Part shown: piece after piece, positions 34,009 through 44,512 of the stretch
How positions within the stretch are numbered: the stretch's first letter is position 1
Layout: each line of letters opens with the position of its first letter
Source: Vandiemenella viatica
Taxonomy: Eukaryota; Arthropoda; Insecta; Orthoptera; Morabidae
DNA length: 64,000 bases
NCBI GenBank assembly: GCA_031002005.1
Contig: CM061919.1
Coordinates: forward strand, 227,600,739 to 227,664,738
Direction of reading: 5' to 3'
Translations under genes and position numbers: made by a program
Notes under the pieces: generated by a model
The model's input: the letters and a program-made list of their open reading frames with translations, nothing else
Told to the model about the DNA's origin: nothing
Database searches by the model: none

Positions 34009-35701
34009 CCGTAAAAAAAGGAAGGAAAAAAAAGAAAGTATCTGACAAGTGGTGTATTACAATACTACGATAAAGATCTTCTAAAACTAAAAGAAAGTTG
34101 GATAGTTTTGAAACTGATGTATAACAATAAACAGAGCAAAAAATAAAACAGAAAGTTGGTTGAAGCTTTACAAAATAATGGCAGTTTCAACATCCATGTA
34201 CCGAATGGTACAAATGTTCAGTGCTCAGGTTTGTCAGAAAGAAAAGCTCTCTCTGCCCTTCTAACTAGACAGTATTGACGTTACTAGCTATCCAGCAGCT
34301 TCTCCATAATGCTCAGCTCTCTTGCAGACTTTCTGCAGACTCTGCTACTGCTAGGTCCGAACTACGAACCATTCCTACTACCCCTTCTCTGCGACTGTTT
34401 GTCGTCCTCTGTTCCGCGACTGCATCCGTTCTCATCACCTTCGCCTTGTCTTAGTAGCTGCCTTGCACTGGGAGCGCCCCATGTTTATTCTCGACCAAAA
34501 CATTTCTTAAAGTTTTCGAAACAGGTCTGATTTCCCCCATCTCCTTCCTGTTTATGAGCTGCGCCTTGCAGCTGTCTCTACCCACTGACCACATGCCATC
34601 CCCTTCCGGCGATTTCATTGACTCATTACTCACGGGAACATTTTAAATAGCAAAGCAGGTGGAAATGTTTGTATCTTGTATTAGTCTGCTACTTTAAACA
34701 TTACGTATCGCTTTCTAGACTAGCTGAAAAAGAATGTAGGCTTATAATTCATGATGACCAGTAATTCATGACGTAAATACTGTATAACCAAACCATTTCA
34801 AGATAGCTTCAATTTTTGCATTATCTTTTATTATTTATTTAAACATTAAAATTAAACAAGGAATTTATATGTTATCACTTAAAACACATTGGCGCTGTTT
34901 TTGTTATAAAGGATATTTTGCTTTGAAAACTGAATTACATTTATAAACACTTATGTCTGATTTTTTCCCCGTCTACAAAGTTTTTTTTTAGTCTGATGGC
35001 TTCAAGGTTTTGTATTTTTTTTTTAAAGAAGTGATACTAATTAATTGGGAAGAAGTTTTACTCTGCTCATACCTCCTTCTTTATTCCCCGTACTACCCTC
35101 AATGATTTGTTTACGGGATCTACATTTTTCTCGTCCTTCCTTGACTTCTTTTACATATCGTTTTATATTCTCAAATTCTTCTAGATAACTCCTCCTCGTC
35201 ATTCTATTTACTTACAATTATTCTGACCATTTCACCCTAATTTCCTGCATTTATTGCTTTATTCTGTATCTTACCAACTCTTCTCTAATTTCGATATTCC
35301 TTATACATTACCCATTATTCGATTCGGTACATGGATGTTGAAACTGCCATTATTTTGTAAAGCTTCAACCAACTTTCTGTTTTATTTTTTGCTCTGTTTA
35401 TTGTTATACATCAGTTTCAAAACTATCCAACTTTCTTTTAGTTTTAGAAGATCTTTATCGTAGTATTGTAATACACCACTTGTCAGATACTTTCTTTTTT
35501 TCCTTCCTTTTTTTACGGCGTTCAGTTTATTAGAGGCGGGAAAGATTTGGGAATAACGAACAGGAAGGAATTAGGCCATGATTTTATTGAAGGAACCATC
35601 CTGGCATGCGCCTGGAGTAATTTTGGAAAACCATGGAAAACCTGAATGTGGATGGCCGAACGAGGATTCGAACCTGGGTCCTCCGCAATGAGAGACCACC
35701 C
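33826..35701. repeat. Long inverted duplication: two 380-bp arms around a 1.1-kb spacer
   Basis: The left arm 33826-34206 and right arm 35322-35701 are near-perfect inverted copies. Each contains a SINE plus about 190 bp of neighbouring DNA (TATCTGACAAGTGGTGTATT, CAACATCCATGTACCGAAT). The spacer 34207-35321 is unique. In it a stretch around 35060-35240 is open on the minus strand for about 50 codons but is not recognised. It may be a foldback element or a local inverted duplication. Confidence 0.85.
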
Positions 35702-35719
35702 AATTACATAGTCGGTGTA
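35517..35719 (-). repeat. tRNA-derived SINE (right arm of the inverted duplication)
   Basis: The mirror copy of 33820-34008. Its head differs (GTGTAATTGGGTGG), so the duplicated arms end inside the SINE head. Confidence 0.8.
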
Positions 35720-36361
35720 AAGGGGGGAAGGGAGGTAGAATGCTACGCTGGGCTGCGGGGGGGGGGGGGTCGGGAAGAGTCCGAGCCATGCCAGCCACGA
35801 GCTTTACATTCTTATTGATTGTCACAGTTAAAATAAGGTACAGAATGTACAATAGAATGTGGTTATCTATTTCTGTCATTTAATTATCTCCGAATATAAT
35901 TAAGATATCCTACGTACTAATTGCGCATGTGTGTGACTCGAAGTCATAACGTTGTGTTGCACGATGCAGAAAGGTGGCAGAACTGCAGCATCAGAAAACA
36001 AGAAATGCAGCTCTTCTTAGTTTTTACGCACAAGTATAGTTTGTTCTAGTTTATCAATTAGTGATCAATTATTAATGAGGTAAGTAGAATATTTTTAGTA
36101 CAACCTCAAGAAGAAAAGGATCCCTCACTGTACCTGAGAAAGTGGTTTTCCCTATAATTGATCATTTGTAGGATTAGCTAGTGTCAACATTTCATTCAGT
36201 ATATTTATAATTATACAGAACTGGAATCAATAGGGAAAAACCTACGTGCCACATAGGAGAGCGGGGTGGGGGGTGGTTAGCGGCAAAAAGCCAAGTCAGG
36301 TTACGAGGGGGGATGGGGTTCGAGGTAGGACAAATGGAGCCACGTAGTTTATGACGCTCCC
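35720..36361 (-). mobile_element. Harbinger-like MITE, family B, truncated
   Basis: The terminus at 36361 (minus strand GGGAGCGTCATAAACTACGT) is followed by TAA. The body matches the reverse complement of 40119-40516 (CCACATTCTATTGTACATTC region, C-rich blocks). The other end is missing where it meets the SINE at 35719. Confidence 0.6.
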
Positions 36362-36589
36362 TAACCAATTATCACCTATTACAGTCTGACACGCTTTAGG
36401 CATTTGGACAGTCAGTACACAATACCGTTGTAGTTTATCTCGTGCAACTGGACTTACGGCAACAATCGAGCAGTATCATCTCAAATAAAAGCTATCTATT
36501 ACAGTGATTGCGAATAAGGAATGAAATATCTTCCGGAATGTAGCTGACCGACAAACTAGTCTCTCTCTCCGTAATTATGAATTTGTGTC

Positions 36590-36682
36590 TTCGACGGACC
36601 AGATCTCGAAGTCTCACTACAGAGAGGGGGTGGGGGATCCGGAAATCCGGAAAAACACCTCACGTAATTTATGGATGCCTCC
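36590..36682 (+). repeat. Harbinger-like MITE family A, right-end fragment
   Basis: GACGGACCAGATCTC, the G-run, TCCGGAAATCCGG and CACGTAATTTATGGATGCCT match the right half of the 29889-30199 copy. It ends directly at the family B interior. Confidence 0.6.
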
Positions 36683-36683
36683 T

Positions 36684-37502
36684 TTTCTATAATTATAAAT
36701 ACTCTGGATGAAATGTTGACACTAGGCTCTCCTAGAAATCATCAATTATTGGTAGAAACCTCTTTTTCAGATACAGTCAGGGATCCTTTTCTAATTGAGA
36801 TGTTAAAAAATTATCCTTACCTTATTCACCACTGGTTAAAAAAATTTAAAAAACTGAGAAGATCTGAATTTTTTATTTTGCTGCAGTTCTGAACCCTTCT
36901 TTCTACATTACCAGGGAATGATTCTGGTTGGAAAAATATTTTCTATAAGCCTCGTAAGTTTATTCTGCAGCGCAACTTCACATCATATTTTTAGCTTGAA
37001 TTAACACTTCAGTGGGCACTGAAATTCTCTTGAAAGAACAAAATTATTTTATCAAAGATCGGTGTGGTCACACGCGGGCGATCCTAATCAAAACAGCTTT
37101 ATTTAAGGGATCAAAACAATACAAACTGTCACTGCCTTGGAAAATACTGGGTGACATCTGTAAGCGAATTTGAGGATAGGTGCGGGATTTGTAGTGTTTT
37201 TCGGAAAAATACCGCGTAAGCGAATTTGAGGCTAGGTACGGGATGTGTAATTTTTTTCGAATCGTAATGCGTCGTCACATATCGGTTATTTCAAATGCGC
37301 CGGCCGCGTGCAATCCAACACTATGACTTCGAGTCACACGCATGCGCAGCACTGCTAGTATATAGGATGTCTAACTTGCATCCAGAGAAAATTAAATGAC
37401 GGAAATAAATATCTCCATGTTGTTCTGTGTTCTGTTCCTTATTTTAACAGTGAAACGTAATATGAATAAAAAGCTCGAGTCAGGAAGTTTATGAACGCTC
37501 CC
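36684..37502 (+). mobile_element. Harbinger-like element family B, long form, left end missing
   Basis: It is homologous to 44690-46000 (shared blocks AAATTATTTTATCAAAG-type, CACACGCGGGCGATCC, AACAATACAAACTGTCA). It ends in TTTATGAACGCTCCC followed by TAA (37503-37505). No intact ORF. A 73-residue frame at 36671-36892 crosses the boundary with the family A fragment and is not a gene. Confidence 0.6.
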
Positions 37503-37934
37503 TAACAACCCCGGTTTGAATTCGGACAGGAAACATGTCTTTCCCTCTCTGATGATTCACACTGGCCACCTGTGTAAGACAGGAGGCCGAAGGCACGTCG
37601 TCCTTAGGAGACAGGATAAAAAATCGATCATGGATATATCGTTTTATTCAGAAAGCTATTCTCCATTATAAAATACAAATCGCTTTTCTTAATGGCTTGT
37701 GCAAAATGACGTAGGAAATAATGAAGATGGCTTCGAGCAAAACCGTATGTCATGTGTGGTAGGAAAAATCTCCACGTAGAATGGATTTAAATATATATAT
37801 ATATATATATATTAATTCTGTGGTAATAATACCTACTAAAAGAAACAGTTTCACAGACAAGTGATAAAGTGCTAACAAAATGGGCACATGTTCTGAATTG
37901 AGGATGCAACTATTACGCTTCATTTTTCAATTTT
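37503..37934. other. Unassigned intergenic DNA with an (AT)n microsatellite
   Basis: An AT dinucleotide run lies at about 37791-37812. Nothing else recognised. Confidence 0.4.
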
Positions 37935-38163
37935 TTTTTAGCGTATGGCTTTACGCCTCGTCGACGTCGAGGTCATTAGAGGCGGGATGGGACTTGGGAC
38001 AAGGAACGGGAAGGAATTCGGCCATGGCCCTTTTGAAGGAAGCTTCCCGGCATTCGCCTGACGTGACTGGGGAAACCATGGAAAACCCAAATCTGGATGT
38101 CCGGACGGGGATTCGAAACGGCGTCCTCCCGAATGCGAGGCCAGAACGTTAACCGAGCATGGT
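37935..38163 (-). repeat. tRNA-derived SINE, well preserved
   Basis: The minus strand carries the tail GCCTCGTCGACGTCGAGGTC, the body and box B GATTCGAAAC, and ends in CGAGCATGGTG. It abuts a member of the second SINE family. Confidence 0.85.
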
Positions 38164-38199
38164 GATGCTCGGTTCCGATTTGTTATGGTTAAAGTAGAA

Positions 38200-38390
38200 G
38201 ATGAGCGTTCTGGTGGCTCAGTGGTTAAGCCACCTGACTGGAGAATGAAAGGCCTCCGGTTCGAATACCTGTCTCGGCGGGGATTTTCATAGGCCCTTAA
38301 CCCGACTTTCACCTCTGGCACAGGGTGCTGCGTAACGTGAAGTACGCCAGAACGCTTCCGCGGTTCGCGTTCCAAGAGTCTCCTATAACC
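38200..38390 (+). repeat. Second tRNA-derived SINE family
   Basis: The head TGGTGGCTCAGTGGTTAAGC (box A) and GGTTCGAATACC (box B) are spaced as in a tRNA. They are followed by CGGCGGGGATTTTCATAGGC and an unrelated body. A related piece lies at 17083-17190 on the minus strand. Confidence 0.7.
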
Positions 38391-40118
38391 GGTAGAATTA
38401 CTACGTTAGGTTAAGGCTGTTACGGCAGAGGTGGATTACGAATCCAATAAAACAAACTCTGTCACCAGATCATTACAACCATAAGAGCGTTTTTCCCCAA
38501 AGTAAAAGATAAAATACGAACAATTTTACTCTAGTAACAGCTGTCGGAAAATAATAAACCAAAATTCTTGTCTCTTGTACGATCGATTCCATCATTTGTT
38601 TCCTAGGTGCCTCTTGCGCCACGCGAAAAAAAGTCACATAATCGATATCAAAGTTTTTAAACGCGTATTTGTTTACAATTTTTTCCGCAATTCACGATCA
38701 AGATCCAGAATTTTTTTTACGCATCCTACACTTTCCAAGGTCACATTAGAAACCTTAGTATAGCTGGGAGAAAAGCGATCCATCGCCTATGGCGGTCCAC
38801 TCAAGCACGTTCCGAAACGGATTTTGTTGGGGCGATTTTTTTCTAGCGTTCTTCATAATCTAAGATATCAAAATCTAAAAGAAAAAAAAATTCTCTGCCA
38901 CGAGTACTGTTTTAAGTACCGAAATGAAGCGTCCCCATCTGTTCATAGAACGCGAACCTTACGTTCTGTATGATAAAAGTGTATTTTTGTTTGAAAAATG
39001 CGAAAACTATGAGGCGGAGATTGTGAACCGTTGCAGCATTTGCCTAGGTGACTAAGGCAAACCGCGTAAAATCGCAATCAGGATGACCGGCACTCTGGGA
39101 GCATTGTACTTCCACAGTCGGTGTGGCAACGCTTTATATTCCACACTATGAGTCAGGACTCACTGAACTCAGCCCAGAATAAACTTGGCTCTTAGGAATT
39201 CTGCTGGCGGTACCGTTCGATAGAGTTGTTACGGAATTCACCATATTTGTCAGGTGACGAATTCAGCTCAAATAAGAACTGTCTCACCATTCGGCAGGGA
39301 TGATTGGGAAGGATATTTTGACAATAGGGCATTTTAATATTTGTGAAAAAAATCTTAAGAATGTAGCCTACGTATCGTCGTAAGTAATCGAAATAAGTTA
39401 ATTCATAAAAATACAAAACATAAAAATTATTTCATTTAAAAGATTCAATATTTATCGTCTGTCGCAAAACTGTATCGGCCATCACGGATTCCTACGTGAC
39501 GTCATCGTATAGTAAACACTAAGACGCTCCTCACAATGCATAATTCGGAGGCGAAGCGACACATTTTTTAGTATCGTCAGTTTCAGTTGCCCGCAAGTAT
39601 GATACCCAGAAGCGACCTAATATCACACTGAGAATACTTTGAAGCTACATAGTCTGTCTCTAGCCGCGGTGAGCGTCGTTCTAATAAACATACCTGCTGT
39701 GGCTTCTAACCGAGTGGTGAAGATGTCACTGTCGGCTGTTGGACTACAGAAAAAGAAAAGTCCGAAGAATGTGTTGCCATACTCAAATCATACATACAAT
39801 AGAAAAATATAATGAGCAGTAAGTAAACAAACAAATTTATGAAAAGATAACGATCACTTATAAAATTTGAAGAAAAAACTAATGATAAGAATGAGAAGCT
39901 AATGGAAAATAAACGTGCAAAGTTTGTAACGTGGTTTTAATTAGTTAAATTCTCTGCCACGCATGCCCAATAAGAGTCGATATTTACTACGGAAGAAAGC
40001 ATTCTCTCAGAATACTGTACATAGACTATCACCCTCACCAGTAAATGAAGGATTTCGTAATCTTTTCCTACTACCTGCCCAATGTGCTCTGCCTGTTGAG
40101 TTTGTTATCAAACGTTTA
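38391..40118. other. Mostly unassigned, includes a dispersed repeat copy
   Basis: Positions 39009-39100 hold the plus-strand copy of the repeat at 18777-18866. No other feature recognised. Confidence 0.4.
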
Positions 40119-40516
40119 GGGAGCGTGCATAAACCACGTAGCTCCATTTTGGCCTCCTGTGAACCCCCTCTCCCCCCCCCCCCCCCGTATTCCTACGTTG
40201 CTTTTGCCTCTACACCCCCTCTCCGCCCCCCCATGTAGCACGTAGCTTTATTCCCTTTTGATTCCAGAAGACATTTTGTACTTTTTTCTCATAACAGACT
40301 ATTGTAAATTACATACGGACGTAATCAACTGAGAGGAATAAATATCCACATGCTGTTGTGTGTTCTGTACCTCATCTTAACTGTGAAAAATGTTATGAAA
40401 GGAAAGCTAAGTGGCCTGACTCGGAACCCCCCTCCCCCCACGTAGCCCAACGTAGCCTTCCAGCCAACCCCCCTGCCCCCCCTTTGGACCGAGCGACGTA
40501 GTTTGTGCACGCTCCC
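40119..40516. mobile_element. Harbinger-like MITE, family B, complete short form
   Basis: The ends GGGAGCGTGCATAAACCACG and its inverted partner GGGAGCGTGCACAAACTACG are flanked by TTA at 40116-40118 and 40517-40519. C-rich runs lie just inside both ends. 398 bp and no ORF of note. TTA duplication plus GGG ends fit PIF/Harbinger. Confidence 0.85.
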
Positions 40517-40858
40517 TTAGCAGCTGAAATCGAGTAGATTCTCTGCATTGCATGATCTAACTGTTGTTTTAATCTTACGCTAATTATTAAAACATCTTCT
40601 ATTTCGTGTTGCACAAGGCTGCAAGTAGAAAGCCTGCTTCTCACCCATATGCCAGCTGTAGACTGTGGTTCGAGGCCGCGCGAGAGCAGTGTCCCAGCAC
40701 AGCAGGTAGCGCGGAAGAGTGGTCAGGTGGCTTCAAACAGGAAGCACACCAGAGTTAGGTCCGCTACTTGTTTCCTAAGACACCCAAAGCAAATAACGTG
40801 ACTAGTGTATAGTTACCGTAATAACACATACACTACTATCCGCATAACACAGAATGCA

Positions 40859-41066
40859 TCTGGTGTGTTGGGTGAGTGGTAGTGCTCTGGCCTCGCATTC
40901 GGGAGGACGCAGGTTCGAATTCGCGTCCGGCCATCAAGATTTTGTGTTTTACAAGTTTTTCCCATATCACTCCAGCCGGATATTTCTGGCGAAATTTCTT
41001 ATCTTTCCTTGCCACCAGTTCTTTCCCAGCTCCAATGACCTAGATGTCGATGAGGTGCAAAAAACA
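40859..41066 (+). repeat. tRNA-derived SINE
   Basis: Head GGGTGAGTGGTAGTGCTCTG, box B GGTTCGAATTC, then the family body with several small changes and tail GATGTCGATGAGGTGC. Confidence 0.8.
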
Positions 41067-41860
41067 AAAGAACAGAGAAAGAAAGAAGGATGATGTGGAA
41101 AATACTATGTATTATCTCTTGAACCACGAGAGCCGCATACGGTGCTGGACGCCCTTACTATGTATTTTTAAAAAATGAGAGTTTAAAAAACTGAGAACGT
41201 CGCCTATTGTGGAATGAGATCTGTTATTCGATTCAATAAAGCAAGAAATGTGGGACCGCCTGATATTCACCATCAAATCAAAGAGGTTTGTGGATACAGT
41301 GGAGCGGATGAATTATCTGTTCGGCGGTTGTATTGAAATTTTAACTCGGGGAGAGACAGCGCACACAATGATAATCGAACAGGACGCACGTCGGCCGCTA
41401 CAGACGTCTTGCTGAATTCAAAAAGAACGATCGGTGTATAACACTGGATGGTAAATTGTCAAAAACCATTTATGCAAGACCGGTCACACGCAACCCGCAG
41501 CGCACAACCGTCGCTTTTTCAGTGGCAGCTTCAGGGATTTCTTAACCGTCTAGCGGCTGAGGAATATACCGTAAGCATACAAAAATTAATTATACGATAT
41601 GACAAGTATTCCAGTTAACATTACAACTACGAATAAAGATAATGTAAGTTATGTTCATACAAAATAAAAAGTTTTTAAATTTAGCAGTTTTTCCAAAGCT
41701 GACGACCCTCGTGTATCGAACTTCAGTATTTCTCGCGAAAAAAAATGAAGCACAGCAGAGGTCCTTCCGCGGAGTGTGGCTTTTAAATTTGCCTGCAAAG
41801 AGCTTCAGTTTATTACAGTCAGACTGAGTAAAAGCACATCAGCCTTCCAATTCGCAGAAA
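41067..41860. other. Unassigned intergenic DNA
   Basis: No recognised feature. Confidence 0.4.
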
Positions 41861-42103
41861 CCGAGCGTGGTGGTGTAACGGTTAGCGTTCTGGCCTCGTA
41901 TTCGGGAGGACGGCGGTTCGAATCCCCGTCCGGGCATCCAGATTTGAGTTTTCCATGGTTTCCCAAATCACTCCAGGCAAATGCCGGGATGCTACCTTCA
42001 AAAGGCCATGGCCGAATTCCTTCCCATTTCTTCCTCCCCATCCTTTACCATCTCTAAAGACCTCGCTGTTAGAGAGACGTTAAGCAAATTAAAAAAAAAA
42101 AAC
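41861..42103 (+). repeat. tRNA-derived SINE, best full-length copy
   Basis: Head CCGAGCGTGG, box A TGGTGTAACGG (41871-41881) and box B GGTTCGAATCC (41915-41925), the internal Pol III promoter. The conserved body is followed by a GACCTCGCTGTTAGAGAGAC tail and a poly-A of 12. It shares its tail with 3929-4162. Confidence 0.9.
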
Positions 42104-42242
42104 TTCGCAAAAAATTAAAGTATTCGGTCATAACTCGCATCTGATTAAGATATTCCTAGCCAAAAACATATTATCTCTCTGGTCTTTCAGTCTCTCACCG
42201 TCACGAAAAGTTTTCTTGAGACCTATGACTTTTTTTTTCTTC

Positions 42243-42477
42243 CTCTTTTCTTATGGCTACGCTTATCGACGTCGAGATTATTGAAGGCAGAAAGGACTTA
42301 AGCCAAGGAACGAGAAGAAATTCTGGCATGCCATTTTTAAGAAACCATCCCAGCGTTTGTCTGGGGAGATTTTCTGAAACTATAGAAAATCGAAATCTTG
42401 ATGGCTTGACTGGGATTCGAACCCACTTCCTCCGGAATGCGACGCCAGAGCGTTACCGCTCACCCACCACGCTCGGT
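42243..42477 (-). repeat. tRNA-derived SINE
   Basis: Minus-strand copy with a GTCGACGTCGAGA-type tail, box B GGGATTCGAACCC and head CACCACGCTCGG. Confidence 0.82.
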
Positions 42478-42594
42478 GTATAAATTTAGACTTCGTGGGA
42501 GAGCCTTTCCAAAAATACTTGCAACAACGACGCGACGCTGACAAACGTGCGTGCAATCTGAAGGATATTAGTGTGAAAATGATCATACAGGTAA

Positions 42595-43147
42595 GGGGAC
42601 ATCCATTAATTACGTGAGGGTGAAATGGGGTGGGGAGGGCGGCGGGTCCTGCGAAATCTCACCACAAACGATGGGGATGTCAACTTTATGGGTGGTATAA
42701 GGTCTAGAAACAACGCGGATACCGCCTCTGTGGAGGGTGTAAGGACTCAAAAAAAATACGAGGTCGATCAGCAAAGGGGGGAGGGGGGTGTCGCGTGAAA
42801 ATCTCACGACATCTTAACAGGGGGGATCCGACCAGATATCACCTAATCTCACTTTTTTTTTAACTTATGGTTTTACGCCTCGTCGACAGCTAAGGTCATT
42901 AGAGGCGGGATGGGACTGAGGACAAGGAACGGGAAGGAATTCGGCCATGGCCTTTTTGAAGGGGGCATCCCGGCATTCGCCTGGAGTGATTTGGGGAAAT
43001 CATGGAAAACCTAAATTTGGATGCTCGGACGGGGCTTCGAACCCGCATCCTCCCGAATGCGAGGCCAGAACATTAACCAAATCTCACCAGAGGGGGGAGG
43101 GGGGCCGGAATTCCGGAAAACACCTTAGGTAATTAATGGACGCCCCC
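42595..43147. mobile_element. Harbinger-like MITE family A, split by a SINE
   Basis: The ends GGGGACATCCATTAATTACG and its inverted partner are flanked by TAA (42592-42594, 43148-43150). The right half has CCGGAATTCCGGAAAACACC. The SINE at 42862-43078 lies inside, so the MITE is older. Confidence 0.82.
42862..43078 (-). repeat. tRNA-derived SINE inserted in the MITE
   Basis: A well-preserved minus-strand copy: T-run, GCCTCGTCGACAGC tail, box B GCTTCGAACCC and head GCCAGAACATTAACC. AATCTCAC flanks both sides (before the T-run and just after the head), a likely 8-bp target duplication. Confidence 0.85.
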
Positions 43148-43150
43148 TAA

Positions 43151-44512
43151 GGAATTCCCTCCCCCCTCCCGCCAAAAACATTCACGAAAAGACGTAAACC
43201 AACAAAACCTGTAACATTAAGATCTGCTATAATGCAAGAAATGAGATCTGACTTTTCGTGTGGCTGCACTCGACGGCTGAGCAGCTCCCCAGCGCACCTT
43301 CCTTCCGCCCACAGACGCCGAGGCTCGCGCTGTTCCACGCCAGAATACTCAATGAGCTGGCAGCGGGCTCACCAACGGACGCAAAGTGGCTGAACGCCGG
43401 CCAGCGGCCAACAGACGCCGTAATCACCCGTCACGCCTTCACTGTTCTGCAACGCAAACTGAACCGATTCCTCACTTCGTCACGCCTACTGTTTTCATAT
43501 TTTTTTTTATTTTTGGTTTCTGGTCAATCGACCATTTCACTAACCTTTATAATACATTTGATCTTGTTCCATATATTGAATCTATTAAATAGTATGTTTA
43601 CCTTACTTTACATGAGTTGCCAATTTACAATATTGTCACCTTTGTCTTGCTTTAAAAACTTGGTTTCACCAGTAGTTCTCTTCGTTGAGATTTGATCTTC
43701 ATGTGTTTGTGTATCCGTTTGTAGGTCTCTAGTGGAGTGGTGCTTCTTGTATATTTCTTGTTTCTTCTCCCTTTTGTCTTCTCCGGCAGTTGGTTTTGAC
43801 TTCCGTGAGCCTGTGTTTTGTCCATACGCTCTGTTGAATCGTGTTGACTATATCGTTATTTGTGCGTCTTGTAAGATTCTTGCCAGTGTGTGGTATATCT
43901 TAGTTTGGTTTGTAGATAGCAGGCATTGTATCGATGTAGGGAGGAGTACTTGCATCGCTGTTAATTTGCTAATTAGGGTGGCAAGTGGAAGATTATGTTT
44001 GCTGCATTTGAAAAAAAAATGTGGTTGAGGTCTGAGACTTCCTCCCCGTCTGCTTCGCATCGTGGGAGGTCCAATACTTTTATGCTGTGTAGGTGGCAGG
44101 GGAAGGCTCCGTGGCCTAACCTCATTCGTATTAATGATGTTATGTGAGATGCCTTTTGGATTTAAAGTTCTGGAACCACGTGTTCTTCATGATTGTTGGT
44201 TGGATTGTGGCGTAGTGAGAGCCCCTGCGTAGTGACGATGTTTTCCAGTAGTCTTGTATTCGATAACGACATACTTAGCTGCCTCAACTACAAATGCTTT
44301 GCGACAATTTCGTGCAGTGTCTCGATAGTTAACCGAAAGAACAGCCCGAACAGCGATGGTCAGAAATAGTTCGCAGCATTGGGCTCGTAAATTTTTTCGG
44401 TACAATTTTTCAACTTTGTATTTGGGATGCGAATATATGGATATATCATATTTGGATACTTGGGTTGAGCAACATGGATCATCGTGCATTAAAGCGGTTC
44501 ATCAAACGCTAA
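43151..44512. other. Unassigned intergenic DNA
   Basis: Several open frames (43258-43695, 43732-44028, 44187-44489) show no recognisable domain. Confidence 0.35.

Noticed and set aside
38200..38280. A tRNA gene in the TGGTGGCTCAGTGGTTAAGC segment
   Set aside because: The same sequence recurs diverged at 17083-17190 and continues into a shared non-tRNA body.
41861..41940. A tRNA gene
   Set aside because: Boxes A and B are tRNA-like, but no proper cloverleaf is evident and the same head recurs in about 20 copies with a shared body: it is a SINE.
43258..44489. Cluster of 100-145 residue ORFs as a host gene with exons
   Set aside because: The frames lie on both strands, have no domain, and no consistent splice pattern could be seen by eye.
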